A DNA stretch of 64,000 bases from Verrucomicrobiota bacterium (GTDB taxonomy: Bacteria; Verrucomicrobiota; Verrucomicrobiia; Limisphaerales; J093), in contig JAOSKK010000034.1 of assembly GCA_027493615.1 (NCBI GenBank), positions 186,001-250,000 of the forward strand, given 5' to 3'. The notes under the pieces are model-generated. The model was not told the DNA's origin. It was given only the letters and a program-made list of their open reading frames with translations, and did not search any database. Positions within the stretch are counted from its first letter, which is position 1. Every line of letters begins with the position of its first letter. Both the position numbers and the translations under genes were made by a program. Shown here one piece after another: positions 10,672 to 18,842 of this stretch.

Positions 10672-11096
10672 TGCAGCGGATTCTCCCAGTTCAAACCCGG
10701 GAATCGTGCGAAATCGCCATCGGTGGAACAGAGGGTCAATCCGTGCTCCATCGCCAGCGCCGCCAGATGCGCGTCAGGGATCAAATTGGCACGCGTGGCC
10801 GCGGTGGTCAGCAGCGGCCCCAGGATGTCCCGGTGCCGATCCGTGGGGGCGGGAATCCACACACACGGGCAGCCCAGCCAGTCTACGACCTGCCGCCAAG
10901 CCGAGCCGACGGACTCGGCTTGGCTGAAGATGCGGGGGTTCGACACGAGGCGGACAAAGCCCAGCAGGCTCGGCCAGGGCAGACCCACCAAGGCGGTGCC
11001 GTTGAGCTTGTCGTCCAGCCAACGCTGGGCCGCCGGGTGTTGCGGCAAGGTGGCCACCCGCGCGTAAACCAGCAGGTTGGCATCCACCAGGATCAC
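10668..11096 (-). CDS. vapC: PIN-domain toxin (VapC type)
   Basis: 142 residues with the PIN-domain acidic set: Asp in MILVDANLLVYA, a second acidic residue in the middle region, and late Asp residues in IPDAHLAALA and STDGDFARFPG. VapC toxins are Mg-dependent RNases that cut tRNA or rRNA when freed from the antitoxin. The gene follows vapB with a 4-bp overlap, which is the usual arrangement. The frame is intact and the length is normal for the family. The RNA target cannot be inferred. Confidence 0.88.
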   Translation of the reverse strand: MILVDANLLVYARVATLPQHPAAQRWLDDKLNGTALVGLPWPSLLGFVRLVSNPRIFSQAESVGSAWRQVVDWLGCPCVWIPAPTDRHRDILGPLLTTAATRANLIPDAHLAALAMEHGLTLCSTDGDFARFPGLNWENPLQ

Positions 11097-11341
11097 GGGA
11101 AGTTCTCCCCCTCGGCAACGGCCAACACCTCCGCCACGTCATCGAGACTGCCCACCAGACAGCGCCCCAACTCCACGGCGGTGGTGGCAAAACGCTCTCG
11201 GGGCGGCTGCGGGGCCAGCATCTGCTGTAACCCCAGCCGCAGACCTTCGTTGACCACGGCTTTCTGCGGGGCTTTACGCGCCTTCCGGGCCCGTGCCAAC
11301 AGAACAGCCACGTCGTCATCCAGGGTCAGCGTCGTTCTCAC
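11093..11341 (-). CDS. vapB: Antitoxin of VapB type, ribbon-helix-helix
   Basis: The N-terminus RTTLTLDDDVAVLLARA is a ribbon-helix-helix DNA-binding strand and helix. The acidic C-terminal half should wrap the VapC active site. I prefer the GTG at 11341, which gives an opening like known VapB proteins. An ATG at 11353 would add four residues but overlaps the -10 box at 11349-11354. With GTG 11341 the mRNA would be nearly leaderless. The pair is probably autorepressed by VapBC binding at this promoter. Confidence 0.82.
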   Translation of the reverse strand: MRTTLTLDDDVAVLLARARKARKAPQKAVVNEGLRLGLQQMLAPQPPRERFATTAVELGRCLVGSLDDVAEVLAVAEGENFP

Positions 11342-11348
11342 GCATCGG

Positions 11349-11378
11349 AACATAGAAGTTGTGATGTCTTGATGTCAA
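11349..11378 (-). promoter_or_regulatory. Sigma-70-like promoter of vapBC
   Basis: On the minus strand TTGACA (11378-11373) is followed after 18 bp by TATGTT (11354-11349). The predicted transcription start would fall within a few bases of the GTG chosen for vapB. Confidence 0.5.
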
Positions 11379-11705
11379 ACACCGCGGGCGACGCGGTGCG
11401 AGTTGAGCGAAGCGGCGATCAGGGGCGGCGCTGCTTCTGGAGCGGGGAACCCATCTTGTTCGGCCTTCGCGAACCTGGCCTCCCCGGTGCCCGTGGTCTG
11501 GACCCATCGTGAACCGGCGTTCCTTCCGTGCGCGCAGGAACACGCCTGGATCCTGCCCTCCCGTCCCGTGGGATGGTAGGCGTGGGTCGGGCACGGGTCG
11601 ACGGCGCGGATGCGGCGGTGGACGGAAGCGAGTGACGCCCACTTACGACTCCCGGATGCCGGCCTGGGTGATCGCGGCCACGAATGCACCTGAGGCCTCC
11701 ATCCT
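11379..11705. other. Non-coding gap between vapBC and the HAD gene
   Basis: About 330 bp upstream of vapBC and downstream of the HAD gene. It holds an imperfect palindrome around GGCGTTCCTTCCGTGCGCGCAG (about 11517-11550), but no convincing coding frame, RNA gene or second promoter. Confidence 0.5.
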
Positions 11706-12314
11706 TCAGATCGCCCCCACCTGCTGGAGGGCCGCCCGGGACAGCGCGGGGTCTTCGTGCACAACGCCCCGCCAGCCACGGCGCCAGCCGGCCTCGAGGT
11801 TCTCCGGCCGGTCGTCCAGGTAGAACAGGTCCGCGCCGCGCCACCCGCTGAGTCGCTCGGCCACCTCGTACATGGGCGGCGCCGGCTTCATCGAGCGCAC
11901 CTCGTACGAGAGGACATAGCCGTCGAACGTGGCGAAGAATGGAAACCGCGCACGGACGAACTCGACCGCCATTTCGTTGGTGTTCGAGAACAGATAGGTC
12001 GGCAGGCCGCGCGCCCGGAGCTCCGCGTGCAGCGCCACCATCGGCTCGATGGGGGTGAAGATGTCGCCGAACACGCTCCGGAACTCGGCCAGCGTGCCGT
12101 CGTAGCCGGTCACCGCCTGGAGTTGTTCGAAGAACCCGGCGGTCGTCCGCTGGCCACTCTCGTACTCGAGCAGCAACGGCTCGAGCGTGAGCCACCGCCG
12201 CAGATCGTCGAAGCCCACGCGGCAGCGCGGCAGGAGGCGCCGCAGCGCGATCCCGTAATCGAAATCCAGGAGCACCTTGCCCAGGTCAAAGATGATCGCC
12301 TTGGGAACAGACAT
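11706..12314 (-). CDS. HAD-superfamily hydrolase (subfamily IA)
   Basis: 202 residues. Motif I is FDLGKVLLDFD, motif II lies at LFSNTNE, motif III is the Lys in SMKPAPPMYE, and motif IV is YLDDRPENL. The DxG form of motif I (DLGKV) is typical of YihX-like sugar-phosphate phosphatases, but it drops the usual second Asp, so the substrate and even the activity are uncertain. A cytoplasmic phosphatase acting on a small phosphorylated metabolite is most likely. The frame is intact. It ends the minus-strand run that starts with dnaX. Confidence 0.8.
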   Translation of the reverse strand: MSVPKAIIFDLGKVLLDFDYGIALRRLLPRCRVGFDDLRRWLTLEPLLLEYESGQRTTAGFFEQLQAVTGYDGTLAEFRSVFGDIFTPIEPMVALHAELRARGLPTYLFSNTNEMAVEFVRARFPFFATFDGYVLSYEVRSMKPAPPMYEVAERLSGWRGADLFYLDDRPENLEAGWRRGWRGVVHEDPALSRAALQQVGAI

Positions 12315-12339
12315 GCGCGTGGGAATCCTTGCGACGACG

Positions 12340-12942
12340 TCAGCGCGCCGGCTGTCGCCCCTCGAAGGCCCGGCCTAACGTCAGTTCATCGGCGAACTCG
12401 AGCCCGCTGCCCGCCGGCAAGCCGTGCGCCAGGCGCGTCACCTTCAGCGCTCTGGCTCCGAGGCGTTCGGCGAGGTAATGGCAGGTGGCATCCCCCTCGA
12501 CGTCCGTCGGCAGCGCCAAAATGACCTCGCGGATGGGCTCGCGCGCCAACCGCGCCTCGAGTTCGGCGATCCGCAGGTCTTCGGGCTCGACCGCGTTGAG
12601 CGGCGACAACCGACCACCGAGGACGTGGTAACGGCCCCGGTAACTGCCGGCCTTCTCCACGAGCAGCACGTCCACGGGGCGCTCGACGACACAGACCAGC
12701 GACGTCTCACGGCGCTCATCGGTGCACAGCGGGCAGGGCTGGGTCTCCGTCAGGGCGCCGCAGACCGAACACGACTGCACCCGCTCGCGCGCAGCCAGCA
12801 ACGCCGCCGACAACCGGCGGGCCTCCTCCGGGTTGGCTTGGACCAGATACAGCGCCAGGCGCTCAGCGGTGCGAGGGCCAACGCCCGGCAGCTTGCCCAA
12901 CGCCGCCACCAGTTCCGTGACGGCCGGCGGCAACGTCGTCAT
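12340..12942 (-). CDS. recR: Recombination mediator RecR
   Basis: 200 residues, the normal family length. LGKLPGVGPRTAERLALYL is the helix-hairpin-helix region. CSVCGALTETQPCPLC is the C4 zinc finger. A Toprim fold follows (LVCVVERPVDVLLVEKAG, LALPTDVEGDATCHYLAE). With RecO and RecF it loads RecA onto SSB-coated gaps. It lies 5 bp after ybaB, in the widespread dnaX-ybaB-recR order. The frame is intact. Confidence 0.96.
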   Translation of the reverse strand: MTTLPPAVTELVAALGKLPGVGPRTAERLALYLVQANPEEARRLSAALLAARERVQSCSVCGALTETQPCPLCTDERRETSLVCVVERPVDVLLVEKAGSYRGRYHVLGGRLSPLNAVEPEDLRIAELEARLAREPIREVILALPTDVEGDATCHYLAERLGARALKVTRLAHGLPAGSGLEFADELTLGRAFEGRQPAR

Positions 12943-12947
12943 GGTCT

Positions 12948-13259
12948 CTACATGACGCCCGGGATGCCCAGGCCGCCGGTCAGTTTCCCCATCTCGGCCG
13001 TCGAGACCTCGCGGGCCTTGGCGAGGGCGCTGTTCACCGCCACCAGCACGAGATCCTCGAGCATCGCGGCGTCACTCGGGTTGATGGCCTGCGGATTGAT
13101 CGTGAGGGCGGCGAGGGTGCCGTCGCACTTCGCGACGGCTTTGACCATGCCGCCGCCGCTGGTGGCGTCCACGGTCTGCTGGGCCAACTGCGCCTGCACC
13201 TGTTCCATCTGCTGCTGCATGCGCGCAGCCTGCTTCATGAGTTTGCCGATGCTCGACAT
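12948..13259 (-). CDS. ybaB: Nucleoid-associated protein YbaB/EbfC family
   Basis: 103 residues starting at MSSIGKLMKQAARMQQQMEQ, with the usual coiled N-terminal helix and a beta-rich core (GGGMVKAVAKCDGTLAALTI). Family members dimerise as tweezers and bind DNA. The gene sits between dnaX (10 bp upstream) and recR, as in most bacteria. The downstream ATG at 13259 is chosen because a longer reading would overlap dnaX and lacks family similarity. Confidence 0.95.
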   Translation of the reverse strand: MSSIGKLMKQAARMQQQMEQVQAQLAQQTVDATSGGGMVKAVAKCDGTLAALTINPQAINPSDAAMLEDLVLVAVNSALAKAREVSTAEMGKLTGGLGIPGVM

Positions 13260-13269
13260 GGCCGGGAGA

Positions 13270-15180
13270 CTACGACCCTCCGCTGGCGGGGGCAACCACT
13301 TGCACGATCCGTCCCCGGAAAGCGGCCAGGGCCGCGGCAATCTCCGGGTCATCCTTGAAGCTGGCCGGGTCCAGCCGGGTGGACCGGCCCGGCGTGGCCT
13401 TGGCCGGCGCCCCGCTTGCGGGCCCGGCGGACGCGCCGGCAGTGTCCGCCGTGACCTGGGCGGGTGGCGGCGACTCGGCCGCGGCGTCTGAGGAAGTCGG
13501 TGTTGACACTGGAGCCGTCGGGGCACCGGTCGCGACGGGAGCCGCCTCCGGGGGTGTGTCCCCTGCCGTCGGAGGGTCGCGCTTCACGAACTTCACCTGG
13601 GGATCCGCGATGCCAGCCTGTTTCAACACCTCGACGATGAGGGCGCGGTTGCGCGCGTTGTCCACCAGCGAGAGCGGCGTTTCGGAAGTTCGCGGGAAAC
13701 CGATGGTCAACAGGCTGCGCTCGAGCGAAACCGGGAAGGCCTTGCGCAGGTAGTTTCGCAGGAACGGACTGGCCGCCACGCCTTCGATCAGAGCCGCCCA
13801 CAACGCGGTGAGATCCGAGGGCACGGCCGCGGGCGTTGCGGCCTGCGCCGCCGGCACCGCCTTGCCCCCCGTAGGAGTCGAGGTCACGAGACTCCGCCTT
13901 CGCACCACCTCCCCGTAGGAGTCGAGGTCACGAGACTCCACCTTCCCGCCACCCCCCCGAAGGAACCGCTGTGGCAGCCCGACCGCGCACACCCCCCCCC
14001 GCGGCGGTATCGGCGTTCGGGACCGTCGGCGCGGGCCCGGCTTCCTCCCGAAGCGCCTTCAGGCGTGTCAGCACCGCGTCCAGACTGACTGCGTGACGCA
14101 TCTGGAGGGCGCGCAACAGGGCGACCTCGAGCGCGATCTTCTTCGAGACGGCGTCGCGCCAGCCCGACTCGGTCTCGGCCAGCACCTCCATGATCCGGGT
14201 GACGGCATCGGTGGGAAGCAGACCGGCCTGGCGCGCCAACGCCTCCGCTTCGGCCTCGAAGCCTCGATCAACCGGCGGTCCCCTCGCGTCACCTGCCAGA
14301 TGAGCAGGTTGCGAAAATGGTTCAGCAGATCGGACAGAAGGCGGCCGAGGTCCTTGCCGTTGCGGGCCAACGCATCCAGTTCGGCCAGGACCCGTTCCGG
14401 CAGGCCGGCGAGGAGGGCATCGGCGAGGGCGAGGATCTGGGCGCGCGCGGCCAACCCGAACATCGAGAGCACATCGGTCTCGTTAATCTCGCGACCACAG
14501 AAGCTGATGAGCTGGTCAAGCGCCGACTCGGCGTCGCGCATCCCGCCGTCGGCGCCACGGGCGATGGCGTGCAGGGCGGCGTCGTCCACGGTCACGCCCT
14601 CCTGTTGGGCGATGGTGGTGAGGTGCTGGACGATCAAGGCGGCCGGGATGCGGCGGAGATCGAAGCGCTGACAGCGCGAGAGGATCGTGGGCAGGACCTT
14701 CTCGGGGTCGGTGGTGGCGAACATGAACTTCACGTGCGCCGGCGGTTCCTCGAGGGTCTTGAGCAGCGCGTTGAAGGCCGCCGCCGTCAACATGTGCACC
14801 TCGTCGATGATGTAGATCTTGAACCGGGAGGAAGCGGGCGCGAACCGGCACGTCTCGCGCAACTCGCGAACCTGCTCGACGCCGTTGTTGCTGGCCCCGT
14901 CGATCTCGAGGACATCCAGCGACCGGCCCTCGGCGATCTCGACACAGCGCGGGTCGGCGACGTCGAAGTCGGCCTTGGGCCCGCCGGTGCAGTTCAGGGC
15001 CTTGGCGAAGATGCGCGCGATGGTGGTCTTGCCCGTGCCCCGCGGTCCGCAGAACAGGTAGGCGTGGGCGATGCGGTTCTGGTCGATGGCATTGGCCAGC
15101 GTGCGGGTGACATGCTCCTGGCCCACCACCTCCGCGAAGCGTTGCGGTCGGTACTTGCGCGCAATGACCTGGTAGCTCAT
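13270..15180 (-). CDS. dnaX: DNA polymerase III subunit gamma/tau, two frameshifts and repeat insertion
   Basis: Clamp-loader ATPase of the replisome. The N-terminus MSYQVIARKYRPQRFAEVVG is diagnostic. Walker A is GPRGTGKTT, Walker B is IIDEVHML, and sensor/SRC motifs are at ATTDPEKVLPTILSRCQRF. The usual four-cysteine zinc module is reduced: in the segment after LNCTGG only two Cys remain. A one-base shift near 14258 and another in the ten-C run near 13992 split the C-terminal third. That third contains two translated copies of repeat C (ESRDLDSYG) before domain V-like sequence (LWAALIEGVAASPFLRNYLR). The SRP RNA lies immediately upstream. Start ATG 15180. Confidence 0.93.
13870..13938 (+). 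repeat. Two copies of repeat family C inside dnaX
   Basis: GTAGGAGTCGAGGTCACGAG occurs at about 13870 and again at about 13914, each followed by ACTC. Each copy is an imperfect palindrome (GAGTC...GACTC). Two more copies lie at 60271-60336 at the end of the receiver-protein gene. Here they are translated within the linker of the tau subunit. Confidence 0.85.
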
Positions 15181-15195
15181 GCCCGGGAAAGGAAA

Positions 15196-15287
15196 GCCAG
15201 GGTGACCGCGGCAGATGAGGAGCAAACTACCGTTGCTGCCTTCCGGCCCTGGCGGGGTTCGTAAGTCCGCATTCCGCGGGCCCTGGC
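15196..15287 (-). ncRNA. ffs: Signal recognition particle RNA, small bacterial type (4.5S-like)
   Basis: On the minus strand the segment begins GCCAGGGC and ends CACCCTGGC, so the ends can pair into a long helix of about 92 nt. The apical domain reads CCAGGGCCGGAAGGCAGCAA, which holds the GGAA tetraloop and the conserved asymmetric-loop bases bound by the Ffh M domain. It lies 15 bp upstream of dnaX on the same strand, a common location in bacteria. The RNA pairs with Ffh to target nascent membrane proteins. The ends are approximate. Confidence 0.93.
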
Positions 15288-15391
15288 AAAAATTGCGGCC
15301 GGCATTTAGCCCCACGCCCCGGGGGCCAGCAAGGAGATTCGCCCCCGGCTTTGCGCTTCCTTCCCCCTCACCTTCCGGCACCCTGCCCGCC

Positions 15392-17057
15392 GTGTCGGGA
15401 ATCGTCGCCATCGTCGGCCGGCCCAACGTCGGCAAGTCCGCCCTGTTCAATCGCCTCGTCGGGCGGCGCATCGCCATCGTGCACGATCTCCCCCGGCGTG
15501 ACCCGCGACCGCATCAGCGCCGAGGCGGAATGGCGCGGTCGCCCCTTCACCGTGCTGGACACCGGCGGCATCGGCCTTGCTCCGCGGCGAACGCGAGGAG
15601 GACGTCATCCTGCGCGCGGCGTTGGACCAGGTCCAACTGGCCATCGAGTCCGCCGACGTGCTCGTGCTCGTGGTCAACGTCCAGGAAGGCATTGTCCCGC
15701 TCGACCGCGAGGTCGCCCAGCGGCTCCGCCGCGCCGGCAAGCCGGTCCTGGTGGCGGTCAACAAGGCCGACAACGCCCGCGCCGAGGAGGGCCTGGCCGA
15801 GTTCGCCGAACTGGGCTTCGAAAGACTTCTCCCCGTCTCCGCCATCCACGGCCGCGGCATGTCCGACCTGCTGGACGCCGTCCTCGCTCATCTGCCGTCC
15901 GCGCCATCAGGTGGTGCAGGCGTCTCGCCTGGTGGTGCAGGCGTCTCGCCTGGTGGTGCAGGCGTCTCGCCTGCGGCTGAAGCCGTTACGCCCCGGGGGC
16001 CTGACCGGGAAGCCGACCGCCCCTCCACCGACCCTGCCCGGGCCACCCCGGACCAAAGTACCCCCGACGAACTCCCGGACGCGACGTCCGACCTCGAGGC
16101 CCCGGCTCGCGCGGGCCCCTGAAACTCGCCGTGGTCGGCCGTCCCAACGTCGGCAAGTCCTCCCTCATCAACGCCCTCATCCACGCCGAGCGCGTCATCG
16201 TCAGCCCCGTCCCCGGCACCACCCGCGACGCCGTGGACGTGCCCTTCACGGTCGCCACCGACGGCCGGGTCGAACCCTACGTCCTCATCGACACCGCCGG
16301 CATGCGCAAGGCCCGGCGCGTCAACGACTCCATCGAGTTCTTCAGCGTCAAGCGGGCCGAGGACTCCATCGCCCGCTGCGACATCGTCCTGTTCGTCCTT
16401 GACGCCGAAAGCGGCATCCTCGAGCAGGACAAGAAGATCGCGGACAAGATCGTGGCGGCCCGCAAGGGCTGCCTGGTCATTCTCAACAAGTGGGACCTGT
16501 TCGCCGACGCCGTCCGCGCCGCCCGCCCGGCGGAGGGCAAGCGCCCCCGCGGGCGGGGACGCCACGGCGCCGCCGCCCCCATGACGACCCTGGCGGAGTT
16601 CGGCCGCTGGGTGCAGGAGAAGCTCTTTTTCCTCGATTACGCCCCGGTCATCTTCACGTCGGCCACCGCCGGCACGAACCTCGACCGCCTGCTTGAGGCC
16701 GTCCGCTACGTCGCGGCGCAGTTGCAGCAGACCATCCCCACCGCCGTGCTCAACCGGACGTTGCGCGACGCCATCGAGCGCCGCCAACCGGTCAGCGCGA
16801 GCGGCAAGCGGCTCAAGTTCTTTTATGCCACCCAGACCCGCCGCGCCCCGCCCACGTTCCTGCTGTTCGTGAACGACCGCGCGCTGTTTTCCGACGCCTA
16901 CGCCAAGTACCTGAGCGACCAGCTCCGCCAGGCGTTCGGTTTCGAGGGCTGCCCCCTCGTCCTCAACCCCCGCAGTCGCCCCCAGGACGAACCGCCCCGC
17001 GCCCGTCCGAAACACCGACCCCGGCCCTCCCCGAAGCGCCGGCCCCGGGCGGCTTGA
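15392..17057 (+). CDS. der: Ribosome-assembly GTPase Der (EngA), three frameshifts and a repeat-filled linker
   Basis: Two tandem GTPase domains: G1 motifs GRPNVGKSALFNRL and GRPNVGKSSLINAL, DTGG and DTAG switch motifs, NKAD and NKWD specificity motifs, then the KH-like domain (LNRTLRDAIERRQPV). It matures the 50S subunit. GTG 15392 is chosen because VSGIVAIVGRPNVGKS is the usual opening. One-base shifts near 15490, 15585 and 16118 must be bridged. The inter-domain linker (about 15897-16115) is unusually long and carries three translated copies of repeat A (GGAGVSP). The frame stays open across them. The C-terminal tail is very basic. Confidence 0.93.
15910..15975 (+). repeat. Three tandem copies of repeat family A inside der
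   Basis: Three back-to-back copies of about 21 bp, GGTGGTGCAGGCGTCTCGCCT, each encoding GGAGVSP. A unit length divisible by three preserves the frame of der. They lie in the linker between the two GTPase domains. Confidence 0.92.
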
Positions 17058-17066
17058 CCCTCTCCC

Positions 17067-17867
17067 ATGAGCACGCCTGCCGACTACCACCTCCACACCC
17101 CGCTCTGCCGTCATGCCACCGGCCTCCCCACCGAGTACGCCGCCCGCGCCGTCGCCCTCGGTTTCGACGAGATCGGCTTCTCCGACCACAACCCCATGGC
17201 GCGGGACGACTTTGATGACTGGCGGATGCGGCTGGATCAACTCGACCACTACGTCGAACTCGTCACCCAGGCCCGCCAGGAACACCCCACCCTCCAGATC
17301 AAGCTCGCCCTCGAGGTCGATTACCTCCCCGGCTACGAGGATTGGATCCGCGACCTCGCCGCCCGCCATCCCTGGGATTATTTCATCGGCTCGGTCCACT
17401 ATGTCTCCGACGACTGGGACATCGACAACCCCAAGAAACTGGCCGCGTGGCGCACCCGCGATGCCTTCGAGGTCTGGCGGCTCTACCTGGAGCGGCTCAC
17501 CCAGGCGGCGGCGTCCGGGCTCTTCGAAATCATCGGCCACGCGGACCTGGCCAAGAAGTTCCGGTTCTACCCGCAACAGGATGTCCAGCCCCTGTTCCGG
17601 CGGTTTCTCGAAGCCGCCCGGAAGAGCGGCACCGCCATCGAGCTCAACACCGCCGGGCTGCGCAAGGATTGCCGCGAAATCTACCCGGCCCGGCCCATCT
17701 TGGCGCTCGCCTCGGAACTGGGCGTGCCGATCACGTTCGGTTCCGACGCCCATGCCCCGGAGGAACTGGGCGCGGACTTCGAGTCCGCCCGGGCCCTCGC
17801 CCGCAGCGTCGGGTACGGCCACTGCCTGCGCTTCACCCGGCGCCAGCGCGAACGGCGAGTCTTCTGA
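17067..17867 (+). CDS. Histidinol-phosphatase, PHP family
   Basis: 266 residues with the full PHP metal set: DYHLHTPLCRHA, FSDHNPM, LEVDYLPG, GSVHYV, IGHADLAKKF, ELNTAG and GSDAHAPEEL. Members of this class remove phosphate from L-histidinol phosphate, the penultimate step of histidine synthesis (HisK/HisJ type), using a trinuclear metal site. No other his genes are nearby, so the assignment rests on the sequence alone. The frame is intact. It starts 9 bp after der and ends 2 bp before the DUF1349 gene, so the three may be one transcript. Confidence 0.88.
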   Translation: MSTPADYHLHTPLCRHATGLPTEYAARAVALGFDEIGFSDHNPMARDDFDDWRMRLDQLDHYVELVTQARQEHPTLQIKLALEVDYLPGYEDWIRDLAARHPWDYFIGSVHYVSDDWDIDNPKKLAAWRTRDAFEVWRLYLERLTQAAASGLFEIIGHADLAKKFRFYPQQDVQPLFRRFLEAARKSGTAIELNTAGLRKDCREIYPARPILALASELGVPITFGSDAHAPEELGADFESARALARSVGYGHCLRFTRRQRERRVF

Positions 17868-17869
17868 GT

Positions 17870-18514
17870 ATGGCCGCCGTGGCTGCCGCGGGTGACGCCG
17901 CACTGCTCGAGGACTTTGCCGGTCCCGGTCTGAATCCCCGGCTCCGCTGGCACGCCGAGCCGGCCCGCTGGCGAATCGATGCGACCGCCCCCTGCCTCCG
18001 CCTGCAGCCGGACGCAGGCACCGATTTCTGGCAGCGCACGCACTATGGATTCGAGGCCGACAACGGCCACTTCCTCCACCTCGAAGCCAGCGGGGACTTC
18101 GTCCTCACGACCCGCGTCACCTCGCATCCGGTACACCAATACGACCAAGCCGGCCTCATGGTCAGGATCTCGCCAGCTTGCTGGCTGAAGACCGCCGTCG
18201 AATTCGAACCCCGGGGCCCGAATCGGCTCGGCGCCGTCGTCACCAATGCCCAGTACTCGGATTGGTCCACGCAGCCGCTGGCCCGCGACCTCAACACCGT
18301 GTGGTTCCGGATCCGCGCTGAGGCCGGTGATTGCCTCGTCGAAACCGCGCTCGACGGCGCACACTGGGATCAGATCCGCGTGGCCCGGCTCCTCGATCAA
18401 CCGGCCGCGCCGCGTGTCCAATGCGGCCTCTACGCCTGCAGCCCGAAAGGCGCCGGCTTCGAAGCGGCCTTCGCCTTCTTGCACTTCCGCCCCGGCAGAC
18501 TCGCCCCCGCCTGA
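17870..18514 (+). CDS. DUF1349 concanavalin-like protein
   Basis: 214 residues forming a beta-sandwich typical of DUF1349: DFWQRTHYGFEADNGHF, FVLTTRVTSHPVHQYDQAGL, WLKTAVEFEPRG and VQCGLYACSPKGAGFEAAF. The family is often called enolase regulatory-like from a yeast relative, but its real function is unknown; a carbohydrate-binding role is plausible. No signal peptide is evident. ATG 17870 is nearly adjacent to the upstream stop, which suggests coupling. Confidence 0.82.
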   Translation: MAAVAAAGDAALLEDFAGPGLNPRLRWHAEPARWRIDATAPCLRLQPDAGTDFWQRTHYGFEADNGHFLHLEASGDFVLTTRVTSHPVHQYDQAGLMVRISPACWLKTAVEFEPRGPNRLGAVVTNAQYSDWSTQPLARDLNTVWFRIRAEAGDCLVETALDGAHWDQIRVARLLDQPAAPRVQCGLYACSPKGAGFEAAFAFLHFRPGRLAPA

Positions 18515-18525
18515 CTCCGCCCCAA

Positions 18526-18625
18526 AAAGCGGCGCTGAAGCGCACGCACTCCAAACGCTTCGCGCCCGCAGAACCGTGGGGACCTCGCGGCAGCGTTTGG
18601 AGTGCGTGCGCTTCAGCGCCGCTTT
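18526..18625 (+). repeat. Large perfect inverted repeat (family E relative), in a 328-bp gene-free gap
   Basis: Arms of 34 bp (18526-18559 and 18592-18625) are exact reverse complements, separated by 32 bp. They contain CACTCCAAACGCTTCGCG, close to the family E core. The rest of the gap to 18842 holds a degenerate half of repeat F (18759-18790) and no other recognisable feature. A transcript here would form a very stable hairpin that could end transcription from the DUF1349 side. Confidence 0.93.
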
Positions 18626-18842
18626 GCGTGATCTGGTGCCGTGGAGCAGACCGGGCGCCGACGAAGAAGACCACCCAAGGAAGACTGACGACTGCAAACC
18701 GGGCCTCCATCCAGGTCGGCAGATGACCCCTGAGCACATCCAGGCAAACCAAGTCGCTTCCCCAATCCCCCATGTTCGACATCGGCGGAGGGAGCCAAAA
18801 CCGACATTGCGTCGGCCGCCGACCGAGGCAGACTCCCGGCTC

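Noticed and set aside
15181..15477. Longer dnaX start extending the frame to 15477
   Set aside because: The extension runs through the SRP RNA and the start of der; MSYQVIARKY at 15180 is the normal N-terminus.
15910..15975. Regularly spaced repeats in der considered as a CRISPR remnant
   Set aside because: There are no unique spacers, and the same unit occurs singly between other genes.
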